A stretch of 64,000 nt of DNA from Paenibacillus prosopidis (GTDB lineage Bacteria; Bacillota; Bacilli; Paenibacillales; Paenibacillaceae): assembly GCF_003337375.1 (NCBI RefSeq), contig NZ_QPJD01000016.1, positions 1-64,000 on the forward strand, written 5' to 3'. A model generated the notes under the pieces. The model was not told where the DNA came from. It was given only the letters and a program-made list of their open reading frames with translations, and searched no databases. Below are positions 56,090-64,000 of this stretch, piece after piece (positions within the stretch are counted from its first letter, which is position 1; every line of letters begins with the position of its first letter). The translations under genes and the position numbers were made by a program.

Positions 56090-56983
56090 TTAGCTTTTTA
56101 CTGCGCCAAGTGTCATTCCTTTGACAAAGTACTTTTGAAGGAATGGATATACGAGCAAGATGGGTACGGTAACGACGATCGTAATCGCCATCTTAATGGA
56201 TTCAGGCGATACCGCCGATATCGCTTGCTGTGCGTTCGGGTCGCGGTAATTGCTGCCCGTCTGCGTAGATAACAGCACCTTCATCAGCTCATACTGAAGC
56301 GTCGTATTTTCGGGATTCCTGTTATTAAACAAGTACGTATCAAACCAGGAATTCCAGTGTCCGACAGCAATGAACAATGCGATTGTCGCAAGTACGGGTT
56401 GGCAAAGCGGAAGGATCACCTTCCAAAATATAGTCCAATCATTCGCACCGTCAATTTTCGCTGATTCTTGAAGCGCATACGGAAGTCCGTCGATATACGA
56501 GCGGATAACGAACACGTTCCAAACGCTGAGCAGTGCAGGAATGATGTAAACGTAAAAGGTTCCAATCAAGCCTAAGTTTTTTATCAATAGGAAGCCCGGA
56601 ATGAGTCCGCCTGAGAAATACATCGTGAGAGCGAACACAACCGACATCCATCTTCTAGCCTGAAAATCAGGACGGCTTAACGTATAAGCCATCATGGACG
56701 CTGCCACAACCCCGATTGCTGTACCGACAACCGTCCGAATGACGGAGTTTTTAAAGCCGGTTATTAAGCCCTCAAAGCCGAAAATCGTTTCATAGTTTCT
56801 TAAGGTAAATTCCCGCGGGTAAATCGTCAGACCGCCTCGAACGGTATCCACCGAATCGTTAAATGAAATCGCGAGTACATTTAAAAACGGGTATAAGGTT
56901 ACAATAGCTACCATCGTCATGAATATATAGATGATTAGGTCAAATATTTTATCGCCAATATTTTTTTGAACAACTCCTTGCAT
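56090..56983 (-). CDS. ABC sugar importer permease, YtcP type
   Basis: 297 residues, six helices, EAA loop ALQESAKIDGANDWTIFWKVILP, and the usual C-terminus KYFVKGMTLGAVKS. Twelve bases downstream of the partner permease. Together with 56996-57955 it forms the channel fed by the lipoprotein at 54318. Confidence 0.92.
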   Translation of the reverse strand: MQGVVQKNIGDKIFDLIIYIFMTMVAIVTLYPFLNVLAISFNDSVDTVRGGLTIYPREFTLRNYETIFGFEGLITGFKNSVIRTVVGTAIGVVAASMMAYTLSRPDFQARRWMSVVFALTMYFSGGLIPGFLLIKNLGLIGTFYVYIIPALLSVWNVFVIRSYIDGLPYALQESAKIDGANDWTIFWKVILPLCQPVLATIALFIAVGHWNSWFDTYLFNNRNPENTTLQYELMKVLLSTQTGSNYRDPNAQQAISAVSPESIKMAITIVVTVPILLVYPFLQKYFVKGMTLGAVKS

Positions 56984-56995
56984 GTGCCGCGCCTC

Positions 56996-57955
56996 CTATA
57001 TGATTGATTCTTTGGTGACTCTCTTGTATATCCCGTTCGCGATAAACACTAGTAGGATGCTGACTACGGAGTTAAATATACCGATTGCCGTACCGTACGA
57101 ATATCGGCCCATTTGAATACCGTACTTGAGCGCATACAGATCGAGTACCTCTGAAAAATCGGATACCAGAGGGTTGCCTAGCAAGAACTGCTTCTCGAAA
57201 CCAATACTGATTAAGTGTCCAATCGACAAGATGAAAAGGACCATGAAGGTTGTACGAATACCAGGCAGCGTGATATGCCACATCTTGCGGAATCTGCCTG
57301 CGCCGTCAACCGTTGAAGCTTCGTAAAGCTCGGGATCGATGCCAGCCATCGCTGCCAGGAAAATAATCGAGTTCCAGCCCATTTCCTTCCATAAATCTGA
57401 AGCGGTTACAATTCCCCAGAACAAATTGCCTTTGGCCATAAACTGAATAGGCTGATCGATAATGTTAAGCCACATGAGCAGTTGGTTCACCGCTCCGCCG
57501 TCTGTCGAAAGCATCTTATATACGAGTCCGGCTACGACAACCCATGAAACAAAGTGAGGCAAATACGAAATCGTTTGAACTGACCGTTTGAAAAACTGAC
57601 CTTTCATCTCATTTAACAATAATGCGAATATAACAGGAACCGTGAAGCCTACAATTAGTCCCATCGTACTCATGGCCAGCGTATTTCGCAAAACGATATA
57701 AAATCTTTCATCTTGGAATAATTCAATGAAATTCTCAAAGCCGACCCATTTCTGATCGAAAATTGAATCTTTCGGCTTGTAATTTTGAAATGCGGTAAGC
57801 CAGCCCCATACAGGTACATAACTGAAAATAAAAATCCATACTACGAATGGAAGTGACATCATGTACAGGTAACGCTGCTGGAATGCTTTGAACCAGAACC
57901 TGTTCCTTTTGAGCGTTACCCCTGCTTTCGGCGGACCTTCTGTTAGCGGTTTCAT
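56996..57955 (-). CDS. ABC sugar importer permease, LplB type
   Basis: 319 residues, six helices, EAA loop ELYEASTVDGAGRFRKMWHITLP. First gene of the importer operon. ATG 57955 follows AGGAGGAG. The promoter with TATTAT at 58072-58067 and the 39-nt element lie 112 bp upstream. No ATPase gene accompanies it. Confidence 0.92.
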   Translation of the reverse strand: MKPLTEGPPKAGVTLKRNRFWFKAFQQRYLYMMSLPFVVWIFIFSYVPVWGWLTAFQNYKPKDSIFDQKWVGFENFIELFQDERFYIVLRNTLAMSTMGLIVGFTVPVIFALLLNEMKGQFFKRSVQTISYLPHFVSWVVVAGLVYKMLSTDGGAVNQLLMWLNIIDQPIQFMAKGNLFWGIVTASDLWKEMGWNSIIFLAAMAGIDPELYEASTVDGAGRFRKMWHITLPGIRTTFMVLFILSIGHLISIGFEKQFLLGNPLVSDFSEVLDLYALKYGIQMGRYSYGTAIGIFNSVVSILLVFIANGIYKRVTKESII

Positions 57956-58066
57956 CTGTGCTCCTCCTAGCCTCGTAAGCTTTCTCTTTACTGGTGATAG
58001 TTTACTCTCTCTTATCTGTACTTATCATAAACGATAGAGACCATTCCATTGCACCCGGTGAAATTG

Positions 58067-58129
58067 ATAATAACACCACTACTGATAGTAGACCTGGATT
58101 TTAAAGACATGAAATAGCATTATATAGTC
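58067..58129 (-). promoter_or_regulatory. 39-nt element copy with promoter (importer operon)
   Basis: Element at 58129-58091; AGGTCT sits in the -35 place, then a 17-nt spacer and TATTAT at 58072-58067, the same geometry as before GH43 and GH95. A second element copy lies 161 bp further upstream. Confidence 0.8.
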
Positions 58130-58141
58130 ATTTCAATTAAA

Positions 58142-58171
58142 ATACCTCCGAACCATAACGGCCGGAGGTAT
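58142..58171. other. Hairpin related to the one after the fusion gene
   Basis: ATACCTCCG...CGGAGGTAT with loop AACCATAACGGC, differing from the 49777-49818 loop by one base. It lies between the two element copies and could insulate the importer promoter from upstream transcription. Confidence 0.55.
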
Positions 58172-58251
58172 CAAACTTCTGAACAAGCTTATAAGCCTTG
58201 GCGGTTAATCCAAGCAGATAGCCCAGATCGCTAGACGATGTCATAACACTA

Positions 58252-58290
58252 AACCTGTAATTTCAGGACATATAGTAGCATGATGCAGAC
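58252..58290 (-). promoter_or_regulatory. 39-nt element copy without a clear -10
   Basis: Retains the invariant bases of the family, but the hexamer at the expected -10 place is TAGCGA. Probably an auxiliary activator site for the importer promoter, or the relic of an older promoter. Confidence 0.6.
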
Positions 58291-58326
58291 CTCCATCTAC
58301 GCAATTTTCAAACCATGGATAAATAT

Positions 58327-58354
58327 CGCCCCCTGCACGAAAATACAGGGGGCG
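58327..58354 (-). terminator. Hairpin downstream of the second binding-protein gene
   Basis: CGCCCCCTG / CAGGGGGCG stem about 175 bp after the stop at 58529; no clear T-run. The 58387-58458 stretch above it reads VAKLEVVDGVLICDRDKEFELNL on the minus strand, a possible scrap of another enzyme's C-terminus. Confidence 0.45.
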
Positions 58355-58528
58355 CAAGGAAAACCGTCTTACTATTGATCATCCGCTCAAAGATTCAACT
58401 CAAACTCCTTGTCGCGGTCACAGATCAGTACTCCGTCCACAACCTCCAGCTTGGCCACTTAAATGGAGGAGCGACGCAATTCATAGTTGTTCGAATCTTC
58501 ATGATGCCCATGGCTAAATGGATGCAGC

Positions 58529-60217
58529 TTATTCATTCCAAAGCTTCACGCGGTCCTTCACCAGCTTGGTAAACTCTTCGTTCAGCTTCTCGACGCCTGC
58601 TTTCTCCAGCTCCTTCATGAAGTCGTCCCATATGGCGTCGAATTGTTCCGGCTCTGCCACAATCGCTTGGGTAACGCGCCTCTTCATAATATCCTGACAC
58701 TTCTGGAAGATGACATTCGCTTCAGAGCCGGTCTCCATGTTGATGTTCCATGCCGCTCCCCACGGTTTAACCGGGAATTCTTCCTCGGACGGCCACAGAT
58801 CCTTGTAACTTTTGATATTGTAAGCAGCCAGTGTCTTCCTATCCGCCTGGGTGTATTCCTTATCGATTTGTTCCGGGAAGACAGTAGTGTAATAGTTGCC
58901 CGTTGAATCCTTCACGCCGTCACCGTAGCTCGGTCCAAATCGGTACATATCTATGCCTGTCGTTTTTCTAAAGTTCCAGTTGTCATTGACTTTCCTATTC
59001 AGAATATCTTCCGGAATGACGCGTTTGCCGTTTTCCACCTTGTAATGTTTGCCTTCGATTCCCCAGTTGAGTAGTACTTGTCCTTCATCGGACGCCAGAA
59101 AATCGAGAAACTTGATGATGCGAACCGGGTCTTTGGCGCTCTTCGTGATCGAGATGCCGATCCCCGCCAAATATCCGTAGCTCTGGAAGTCATGTCTCTT
59201 GTAGGTTTCATTCAAGGTAACCGGGAAGTTGGCGTAGGTTTGATCGAACTTGCCTTTCTTCCTCAATACAGCTACTTCACCGGCGAAGTCCCAATCCATA
59301 TCGATGAGTCCCAGAACGCGTCCGCTGGTAATCTTCGCCTTGTACTGATCATACTTCTGGACGAAGCTCTCCGTTTCCAGCAAGCCGATGTCGTGCATAT
59401 GGTTCAGCCATCGGAAGTATTCCTTCTCTTCTGGGCGCAGGTAATGGAGCTTCGCCTCATAAGTATCCGGGTCGATATAAAATTCTCCTTCATCCTGCGC
59501 GCCAGTCGTTGCGACAGCCGGGTTTGTTACGCTAATCAAAAATTGCCATTCCCCTCCGTTCAGGGACAAGGGAATGATCGGTTGACCGTCGGCCGTGGTC
59601 TTGTGTTTATCATAATAAGCTTTGAGAGCATTCTCGTAATCCTGCACCGTCTTGATCTGTGGATAGTTCAGCTCCTTCAGCACGGCGTGCTGCAGCGAGA
59701 AGCCGCTTCCCGCCTTGAAGTAGGTTTGGTTTACAGGTGCTGTCGGCAGGACATATATACCATGGTCGTCATTGCTCCAGCGCAAACGTTTCATGTATTC
59801 GCCATAGACCTTCTTGATGTTCGGAGCATGCGCTTCAATGAGCGGCGTCAAATCGATCAATGCGCCGGCGTCCTTCAGCTTGCCCACGCTGACTTTGGCC
59901 CAAACCATATCCGGATACTCGTTGCTTGCCACCATTAACTCGAACATATCCGTGTCATTGATGTTAATCGGGAATTGCGCTTTGATCGAGATGCCGGTTT
60001 TTTCCGTTATGAGCTTGCCGACCTCGCTTTGCATGTCGTCCCATAAAGTGTTGAGGTCACCAAATGCTAAAGTGATTGTCATGGGTGTGAGTTCTTTGCT
60101 CGACGATGCGTCAGGACTGATGGAGCTATCGGAGTCCAAGCTGTTGCTGCAGCCGGTGGCTGCAAAAAGTACTCCGAACATTATAAGACATGCCGCTTTT
60201 ATATTTCTGGCTTTCAT
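58529..60217 (-). CDS. Second oligosaccharide-binding lipoprotein, encoded with the kinase-regulator pair
   Basis: 562 residues, lipobox AATGC (Cys about 23), Ser/Asp-rich linker, and the same binding fold as 54318-56018 with long matching stretches (GGEWQ.LISVTNPA; SDEGQVLLNWGIEGKHY). It follows the response regulator by 33 bp and is separated from the permeases by hairpins and a promoter. It may serve the same permeases or act as the ligand-presenting partner of the sensor kinase (inference). Its ribosome-binding region is a run of 11 G (60237-60227), nine bases before ATG 60217. Confidence 0.9.
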   Translation of the reverse strand: MKARNIKAACLIMFGVLFAATGCSNSLDSDSSISPDASSSKELTPMTITLAFGDLNTLWDDMQSEVGKLITEKTGISIKAQFPININDTDMFELMVASNEYPDMVWAKVSVGKLKDAGALIDLTPLIEAHAPNIKKVYGEYMKRLRWSNDDHGIYVLPTAPVNQTYFKAGSGFSLQHAVLKELNYPQIKTVQDYENALKAYYDKHKTTADGQPIIPLSLNGGEWQFLISVTNPAVATTGAQDEGEFYIDPDTYEAKLHYLRPEEKEYFRWLNHMHDIGLLETESFVQKYDQYKAKITSGRVLGLIDMDWDFAGEVAVLRKKGKFDQTYANFPVTLNETYKRHDFQSYGYLAGIGISITKSAKDPVRIIKFLDFLASDEGQVLLNWGIEGKHYKVENGKRVIPEDILNRKVNDNWNFRKTTGIDMYRFGPSYGDGVKDSTGNYYTTVFPEQIDKEYTQADRKTLAAYNIKSYKDLWPSEEEFPVKPWGAAWNINMETGSEANVIFQKCQDIMKRRVTQAIVAEPEQFDAIWDDFMKELEKAGVEKLNEEFTKLVKDRVKLWNE

Positions 60218-60226
60218 GAAATGCCG

Positions 60227-60237
60227 CCCCCCCCCCC
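60227..60237 (-). repeat. G11 homopolymer at the ribosome-binding site
   Basis: Eleven consecutive G on the coding strand, nine bases before the start codon of the binding lipoprotein. No other purine-rich ribosome site is present, so the run itself must pair with the 16S tail (with G-U pairs). Length changes by slippage would alter spacing and translation. Confidence 0.7.
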
Positions 60238-60249
60238 GCTCTAAAAAAT

Positions 60250-61827
60250 CTATGATGTTTCCAGCGAATATGTCTCGGCTTTGGGAGGAGCCCCCTTGAT
60301 TGAAGATGGGGAAGCTCCTACATATTTCTTGAATTTGCTATGGAAATAACCCACATTGGGATAACCGACGAGCTCCGAAACCTCATAGACCTTGTGTCCT
60401 TCCTTAAGAAGGCGGCTCGCTTGCTGAATTCGGACCTTGTCCAAGAAGGTATGGAACGAGTCTCCCGTATGCTGTTTGAATATTCTGCCAAAATATCCTT
60501 TGTTGTAATTATACATCTCAGCCATCGTCTCCAGCTTTAGATTTTCATAATAATGCCGCTGGATAAAATCCATCACTTGCTTGACCACTGGCAGACTACC
60601 GTTCACCCCAAGCCTTCCCGCCAGTTCGGCGAGCTGGGAATGAGCGGCGCTCATCACCCTATCGTAGTGGGTGTGCTGATTGAGCTCAGCAAGCAGAGGC
60701 GCATAGTCCTGTATATTGACGCTTTGATGGAGAGCTGACAATTTGCTTAGCGCAACGGACAACACTTTGGTCAGGCCAGACTTGATCGCGGTTTCGGAAG
60801 AATCGTAAGCCGCAAGCGCCCTTCCCGCTTCATCAAGCGTCTCCGCCACCCCTTCGCGTCTGCCGAGATCCAGCATATATAAAAGCTTGGTTGCGAGCGC
60901 CTCCAAATTCGGCGGAGCATGATTGTTCGGCTCCGTCGCATATTGTCTCAAGTCTGGTTCCGTCACTATGTGGATCTGCCCTTCAGCAAGCAGGAAACGG
61001 TTTTTCAACAATGCCAAGGCACCTTCGTACGATTGACGGATATCCGCAAGTTCATTGACAATTCGTCCAGCGGCGGCAGTGAAGCCCAGTTGAGGTCCGC
61101 ACGAGTCTTGCAGAAGCCGGTCCCATTCGCTTTTGGTGTCGGGCCCGTTCAGATCTTCCTTCAACAGGAATCCGATATACGGTCCGGTCTGAAACCCGTA
61201 CCCGAGGTTCTCCTTCTCCGCGGCATCCAGCCATTTCTTCTTGACTGATTCCAGATACGCAGGTCCTGCATGAGAGTTGCCCTCTGCTTCAACTAACAGA
61301 ATCTGCTTGGATCTCCCTGCAAAGCTGGTTAAGGTCACCAGTTCGCTTTCCAGCTCCTGAGCGTCTGCCGGATCAGCTGCGATCAACTTGAGAATAAGTT
61401 CCTCCCGCAGCGCGTCGGCATGAAATTCGGATAATTTTGCGCGACCTGACAACTGATCCAGTTTGGCTCGGATGCGCAGCAGTTCCTCCCTTAGCTCCTC
61501 TACATCAATCGGTTTGAGCACATAACCGCTCACATTCATCGCAATGGCTTGCTTGGCGTAGGCAAAATCGGCGTATCCGCTCAGAATAAGAAATTGGCAA
61601 TCCCCATCCGTCTTGCGAATTTCGCGGATCGCTTGAAGACCATCCATGCGCGGCATCCGGATATCAATGACGATCAATTCAGGAGAAAGCTCTTGATGGA
61701 GGTCAACCGCTTTTCTTCCGTTTGAGACGTCTCCCACCACGCAGAAGCCAAGCGTTCCCCAATCGACAATTTTCAGAAGCCCCTGTCGGATTGCCGGTTC
61801 GTCGTCGACCACTAGCACTTTATACAT
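60250..61827 (-). CDS. YesN-type response regulator of the xyloglucan locus
   Basis: 525 residues: receiver domain (VDDEPAIRQG; phosphoacceptor Asp in VIDIRMPRMDG about residue 55; LKPID), a middle YesN-type region, and a C-terminal AraC domain (LETMAEMYNYNKGYFGRIFKQHTGDSFHTF; VYEVSELVGYPNVGYFHSKFKKYVGASPSSI). ATG 61827 overlaps the end of the kinase gene. It is the only intact regulator of this class near the five 39-nt elements and is the best candidate to bind them (inference). Full family length. Confidence 0.93.
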   Translation of the reverse strand: MYKVLVVDDEPAIRQGLLKIVDWGTLGFCVVGDVSNGRKAVDLHQELSPELIVIDIRMPRMDGLQAIREIRKTDGDCQFLILSGYADFAYAKQAIAMNVSGYVLKPIDVEELREELLRIRAKLDQLSGRAKLSEFHADALREELILKLIAADPADAQELESELVTLTSFAGRSKQILLVEAEGNSHAGPAYLESVKKKWLDAAEKENLGYGFQTGPYIGFLLKEDLNGPDTKSEWDRLLQDSCGPQLGFTAAAGRIVNELADIRQSYEGALALLKNRFLLAEGQIHIVTEPDLRQYATEPNNHAPPNLEALATKLLYMLDLGRREGVAETLDEAGRALAAYDSSETAIKSGLTKVLSVALSKLSALHQSVNIQDYAPLLAELNQHTHYDRVMSAAHSQLAELAGRLGVNGSLPVVKQVMDFIQRHYYENLKLETMAEMYNYNKGYFGRIFKQHTGDSFHTFLDKVRIQQASRLLKEGHKVYEVSELVGYPNVGYFHSKFKKYVGASPSSIKGAPPKAETYSLETS

Positions 61828-63628
61828 GTAAATTCCCTCCCAACGGTATGGAAAATGTTATGCGCGTACCGGATCCCGGCGGGCATTCCAGCTTTAACCC
61901 GAATCCCTCTCCGTAAGTCAGAATAAGGCGCTGATGCACGTTGCGGAGTCCTATCCGATGCTCCTCGGCATCTTCCATGTCCTGAAATGAATGCTCAATT
62001 TCCCGCAATTTGTTTTCCGGTATGCCGCACCCGTTATCCTCTACCGTAATCACTACCCGATCCAATTCCACACGAGTATCGATGATGACATTGCCCCTTT
62101 CTTCAACCTCCTCCAGCCCGTGTATCACAGCATTTTCTACTAGAGGTTGAATAATGAGCGGAGGAATCTCCACTCTCTTTGCCAAATGATCCAGATGGAG
62201 CTTGTAGGTCAAACGTTCGTCATCGAAACGGAATTTCTGAAGTTCCAAATAGCAGCGCACAATATCAAGCTCTTCCTTGAGCGTGATCTTGCGGTCACCG
62301 ATTTCAATGCTGCGCCTCATCAGTTTCCCCAAGAGATGCACGACATTGGAAATTTCTGTATCTCCCTTCACAAACGCTTTCATTCGGATGGACTCCAGCG
62401 CATTGAACAGAAAGTGAGGGTTGATTTGACTCGCCATCATCTTCAGTTTGATGTCTCGCTGCCGAAGCTCCAGCAAGTTTTTCTGTATATGGGACTCTCT
62501 CACTTCTTCCATCAAGCTCCGGATGCTGGCAAGCATATGGTTGAACTGTTTGGATAACGCGCCTATTTCATCGTTTCCATCCACATCCGACTTCACGTGC
62601 AGATTACCCATGGATACTTTGTTCAACACTTTATTAAGCAGAAGCAGTCTGCGGGACAAAAAGGATGAGGTGAAGTAAATTAGAACGAATGCGATGGTCA
62701 AACTGGCCGCAATGATAGTGAACCCCAGCCTGCTGACCCGATTTGCGTCGTTCACGATGCTGTCGATCGTAAAGACTGAAACGACTTTGAGCCCGTTCCG
62801 ACTATATGGAGGAACCACCTCCTCCACCACAATCTTCGAGGGCTTCCCCTCATAATTAAACTCATAAGCGCCAGCCGGTTTATCGCTTAGATCCTTGGCG
62901 AAATTCATGCTGTCGATATTCTGGCCGACCCATTGCGGCTGTTTGGCAGCGACAATTAAGCCCTTCGCATCAAAAATCATCGTATCGAACGGTTCCTCGC
63001 TTAAAATCCCATTAAGTTCATTCTGGTCCATATTGATGACCAGTACTCCGTAGGAACGATGCAGCGGAAAATCAATCCTGCGAATGAGGCTGAGATAAGG
63101 GCGATTTTCCTTCGTCTCGTCCGTGATGTAATGCCAACTGATGGATGAACTGGATCTATCCAACGCTTCCTGATACCAGTCCGAGTTCTTGACAGACTCA
63201 TCCGCGCTTAGAAAGTCCCAGTTGCTCATCTTCATCGGCAGATCTGTATAGAAGCGGATGTTATGAATTTCCTTATATAACTGCACGGAATCCCGGAAAT
63301 AGCGAAAATCCCAATATGCTGTAACCATGTCGAATTTGGTCTCATAGCGGGAATTGACCAATTTAGATAACCTGTCGTCGACTTGCATTTTATTCGAGAT
63401 TTCAATCGGCATCCGAAGATTGTCCGTTACATGCTTCTTGATTTTATCCACGTTGTTCATGGTTTGCTGTGTAGCTTGGTCTAGTACGTTCTGTCGGTAG
63501 GAAGCCGTCAATATAATGCCCACTAGTAAAACCGGGATGAACACCACTATCACGATGGAAATGATCATCTTGTTCTTTAACCGGATATTGTTCGTCTTCC
63601 TAACCACGGCGAGGAGCTTGCTTCCCAT
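61820..63628 (-). CDS. YesM-type sensor histidine kinase of the xyloglucan locus
   Basis: 602 residues from ATG 63628 (AAAGGAG with a 7-nt spacer); the open frame extends to 63682 but without a ribosome site. Membrane helix 1 is near 20-42 and helix 2 near 290-310, with an extracellular dCache-like sensor between. HAMP, then MASQINPHFLFNALESIR with the phosphoacceptor His, and the GHKL ATPase domain (NAVIHGLEE, DNGCGIP, IGLRNVHQRL). First gene of the unit kinase-regulator-binding protein. About 320 bp upstream (63629-63947) show no gene. Confidence 0.93.
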   Translation of the reverse strand: MGSKLLAVVRKTNNIRLKNKMIISIVIVVFIPVLLVGIILTASYRQNVLDQATQQTMNNVDKIKKHVTDNLRMPIEISNKMQVDDRLSKLVNSRYETKFDMVTAYWDFRYFRDSVQLYKEIHNIRFYTDLPMKMSNWDFLSADESVKNSDWYQEALDRSSSSISWHYITDETKENRPYLSLIRRIDFPLHRSYGVLVINMDQNELNGILSEEPFDTMIFDAKGLIVAAKQPQWVGQNIDSMNFAKDLSDKPAGAYEFNYEGKPSKIVVEEVVPPYSRNGLKVVSVFTIDSIVNDANRVSRLGFTIIAASLTIAFVLIYFTSSFLSRRLLLLNKVLNKVSMGNLHVKSDVDGNDEIGALSKQFNHMLASIRSLMEEVRESHIQKNLLELRQRDIKLKMMASQINPHFLFNALESIRMKAFVKGDTEISNVVHLLGKLMRRSIEIGDRKITLKEELDIVRCYLELQKFRFDDERLTYKLHLDHLAKRVEIPPLIIQPLVENAVIHGLEEVEERGNVIIDTRVELDRVVITVEDNGCGIPENKLREIEHSFQDMEDAEEHRIGLRNVHQRLILTYGEGFGLKLECPPGSGTRITFSIPLGGNLHV

Positions 63629-63947
63629 TTCAGGTCTCCTTTCGGATGCTTGAGTAAATCCTTGGCGGCGCTTACAACACAAATCTTAAGAATGAGACAA
63701 AACTATAATCCCTGTCAAAATTATACCGTAAAAATACTCTATTAAAAATAATATTTCAATTGCCAACGATTGGTCGTCCACGAGCATAACGGTCCGCAAG
63801 CCCGTAGTTTCTAGAATAACGATTTTTAGTATGTTTTTTAGTACGTTTTTGGTTGTATGATTAGAAATTGTACGCGCTTACAATAAAATTGTTACCGTTG
63901 CGATGACAGCCCCATCTTATTCGCTTCAAAAAAGAATTTCAAACCTC

Positions 63948-64000
63948 TCATGAGTAGCTGTCTTCGTCGAGCACGTCTTGCCATTTCGATTCATCGGCCT
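63948..64000 (-). CDS. Possible C-terminus of a gene entering from the right
   Basis: One minus-strand frame reads ADESKWQDVLDEDSYS and ends in TGA (63950-63948). The acidic, polar composition looks like a real C-terminal tail, but only 17 codons are visible and no family can be assigned. Confidence 0.3.
   Translation of the reverse strand, partial: ADESKWQDVLDEDSYS

Overview
The window looks like a Paenibacillus-type (Bacillota) chromosome segment devoted to scavenging plant cell-wall polysaccharide. The clues are three carbohydrate ABC importers of the LplA/LplB/YtcP type without a dedicated ATPase, partner two-component systems of the YesM/YesN type, strong AAGGAGG ribosome sites, occasional TTG/GTG starts, cre-like catabolite sites and very many glycoside hydrolases. 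No rRNA, tRNA or CRISPR array was seen.

Layout. (1) 1-9207, minus strand: sensor kinase and response regulator, a terminator, then a promoter with a cre overlap driving two permeases, a binding lipoprotein and a secreted GH28-like beta-helix enzyme that runs off the left edge. (2) 9336-15653, minus: a second importer (two permeases, binding protein) followed by its kinase and regulator, both broken (in-frame TAG; +1 frameshift in an A7 run). (3) 15.7-31.2 kb: a debris-rich stretch with working genes (NAD(P)-binding protein, DUF5060/DUF4038-like glycosidase, LacI regulator, GH5 lipoprotein, two AraC regulators, GH42 beta-galactosidase). Between them lie remnants of a sigma factor, SDR, secreted beta-trefoil enzyme, FGGY kinase, GH5, GH95, GH2, GH36, HAD phosphatase and a group II intron reverse transcriptase. 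(4) 31.2-36.7 kb: a broken unknown gene, a small membrane protein between two hairpin repeats, and a cassette that looks AT-richer than its surroundings (AraC regulator, GH27 with an inserted domain, SLH-rhodanese fusion). (5) 36.8-63.6 kb: a xyloglucan-type locus. It has a secreted CE4 deacetylase, secreted GH74, SGNH esterase, broken acetyl-esterase, intracellular GH95 and GH43, a second deacetylase, a 1444-residue secreted CE4-GH74 fusion, the third importer, an extra binding protein, and an intact YesN/YesM pair.

How they could work together: extracellular GH74 enzymes cut the xyloglucan backbone. The importer at 54.3-58.0 kb would take up oligosaccharides, with energy from a shared MsmX-like ATPase elsewhere (family knowledge). 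Intracellular GH95, GH43, GH42 and esterases would strip fucosyl/galactosyl, arabinosyl, galactosyl and acetyl groups. No GH31 alpha-xylosidase or GH3 beta-glucosidase is in the window.

The most notable finding is a 39-nt DNA element found five times by eye, always in minus-strand orientation and only upstream of locus (5) transcription units. Three copies sit exactly one 17-nt spacer upstream of a TATAAT/TATTAT box, a fourth the same distance from a weaker box. It looks like a shared activator site, probably for the YesN regulator at 60.2-61.8 kb, and it defines a regulon and corrects several start codons.
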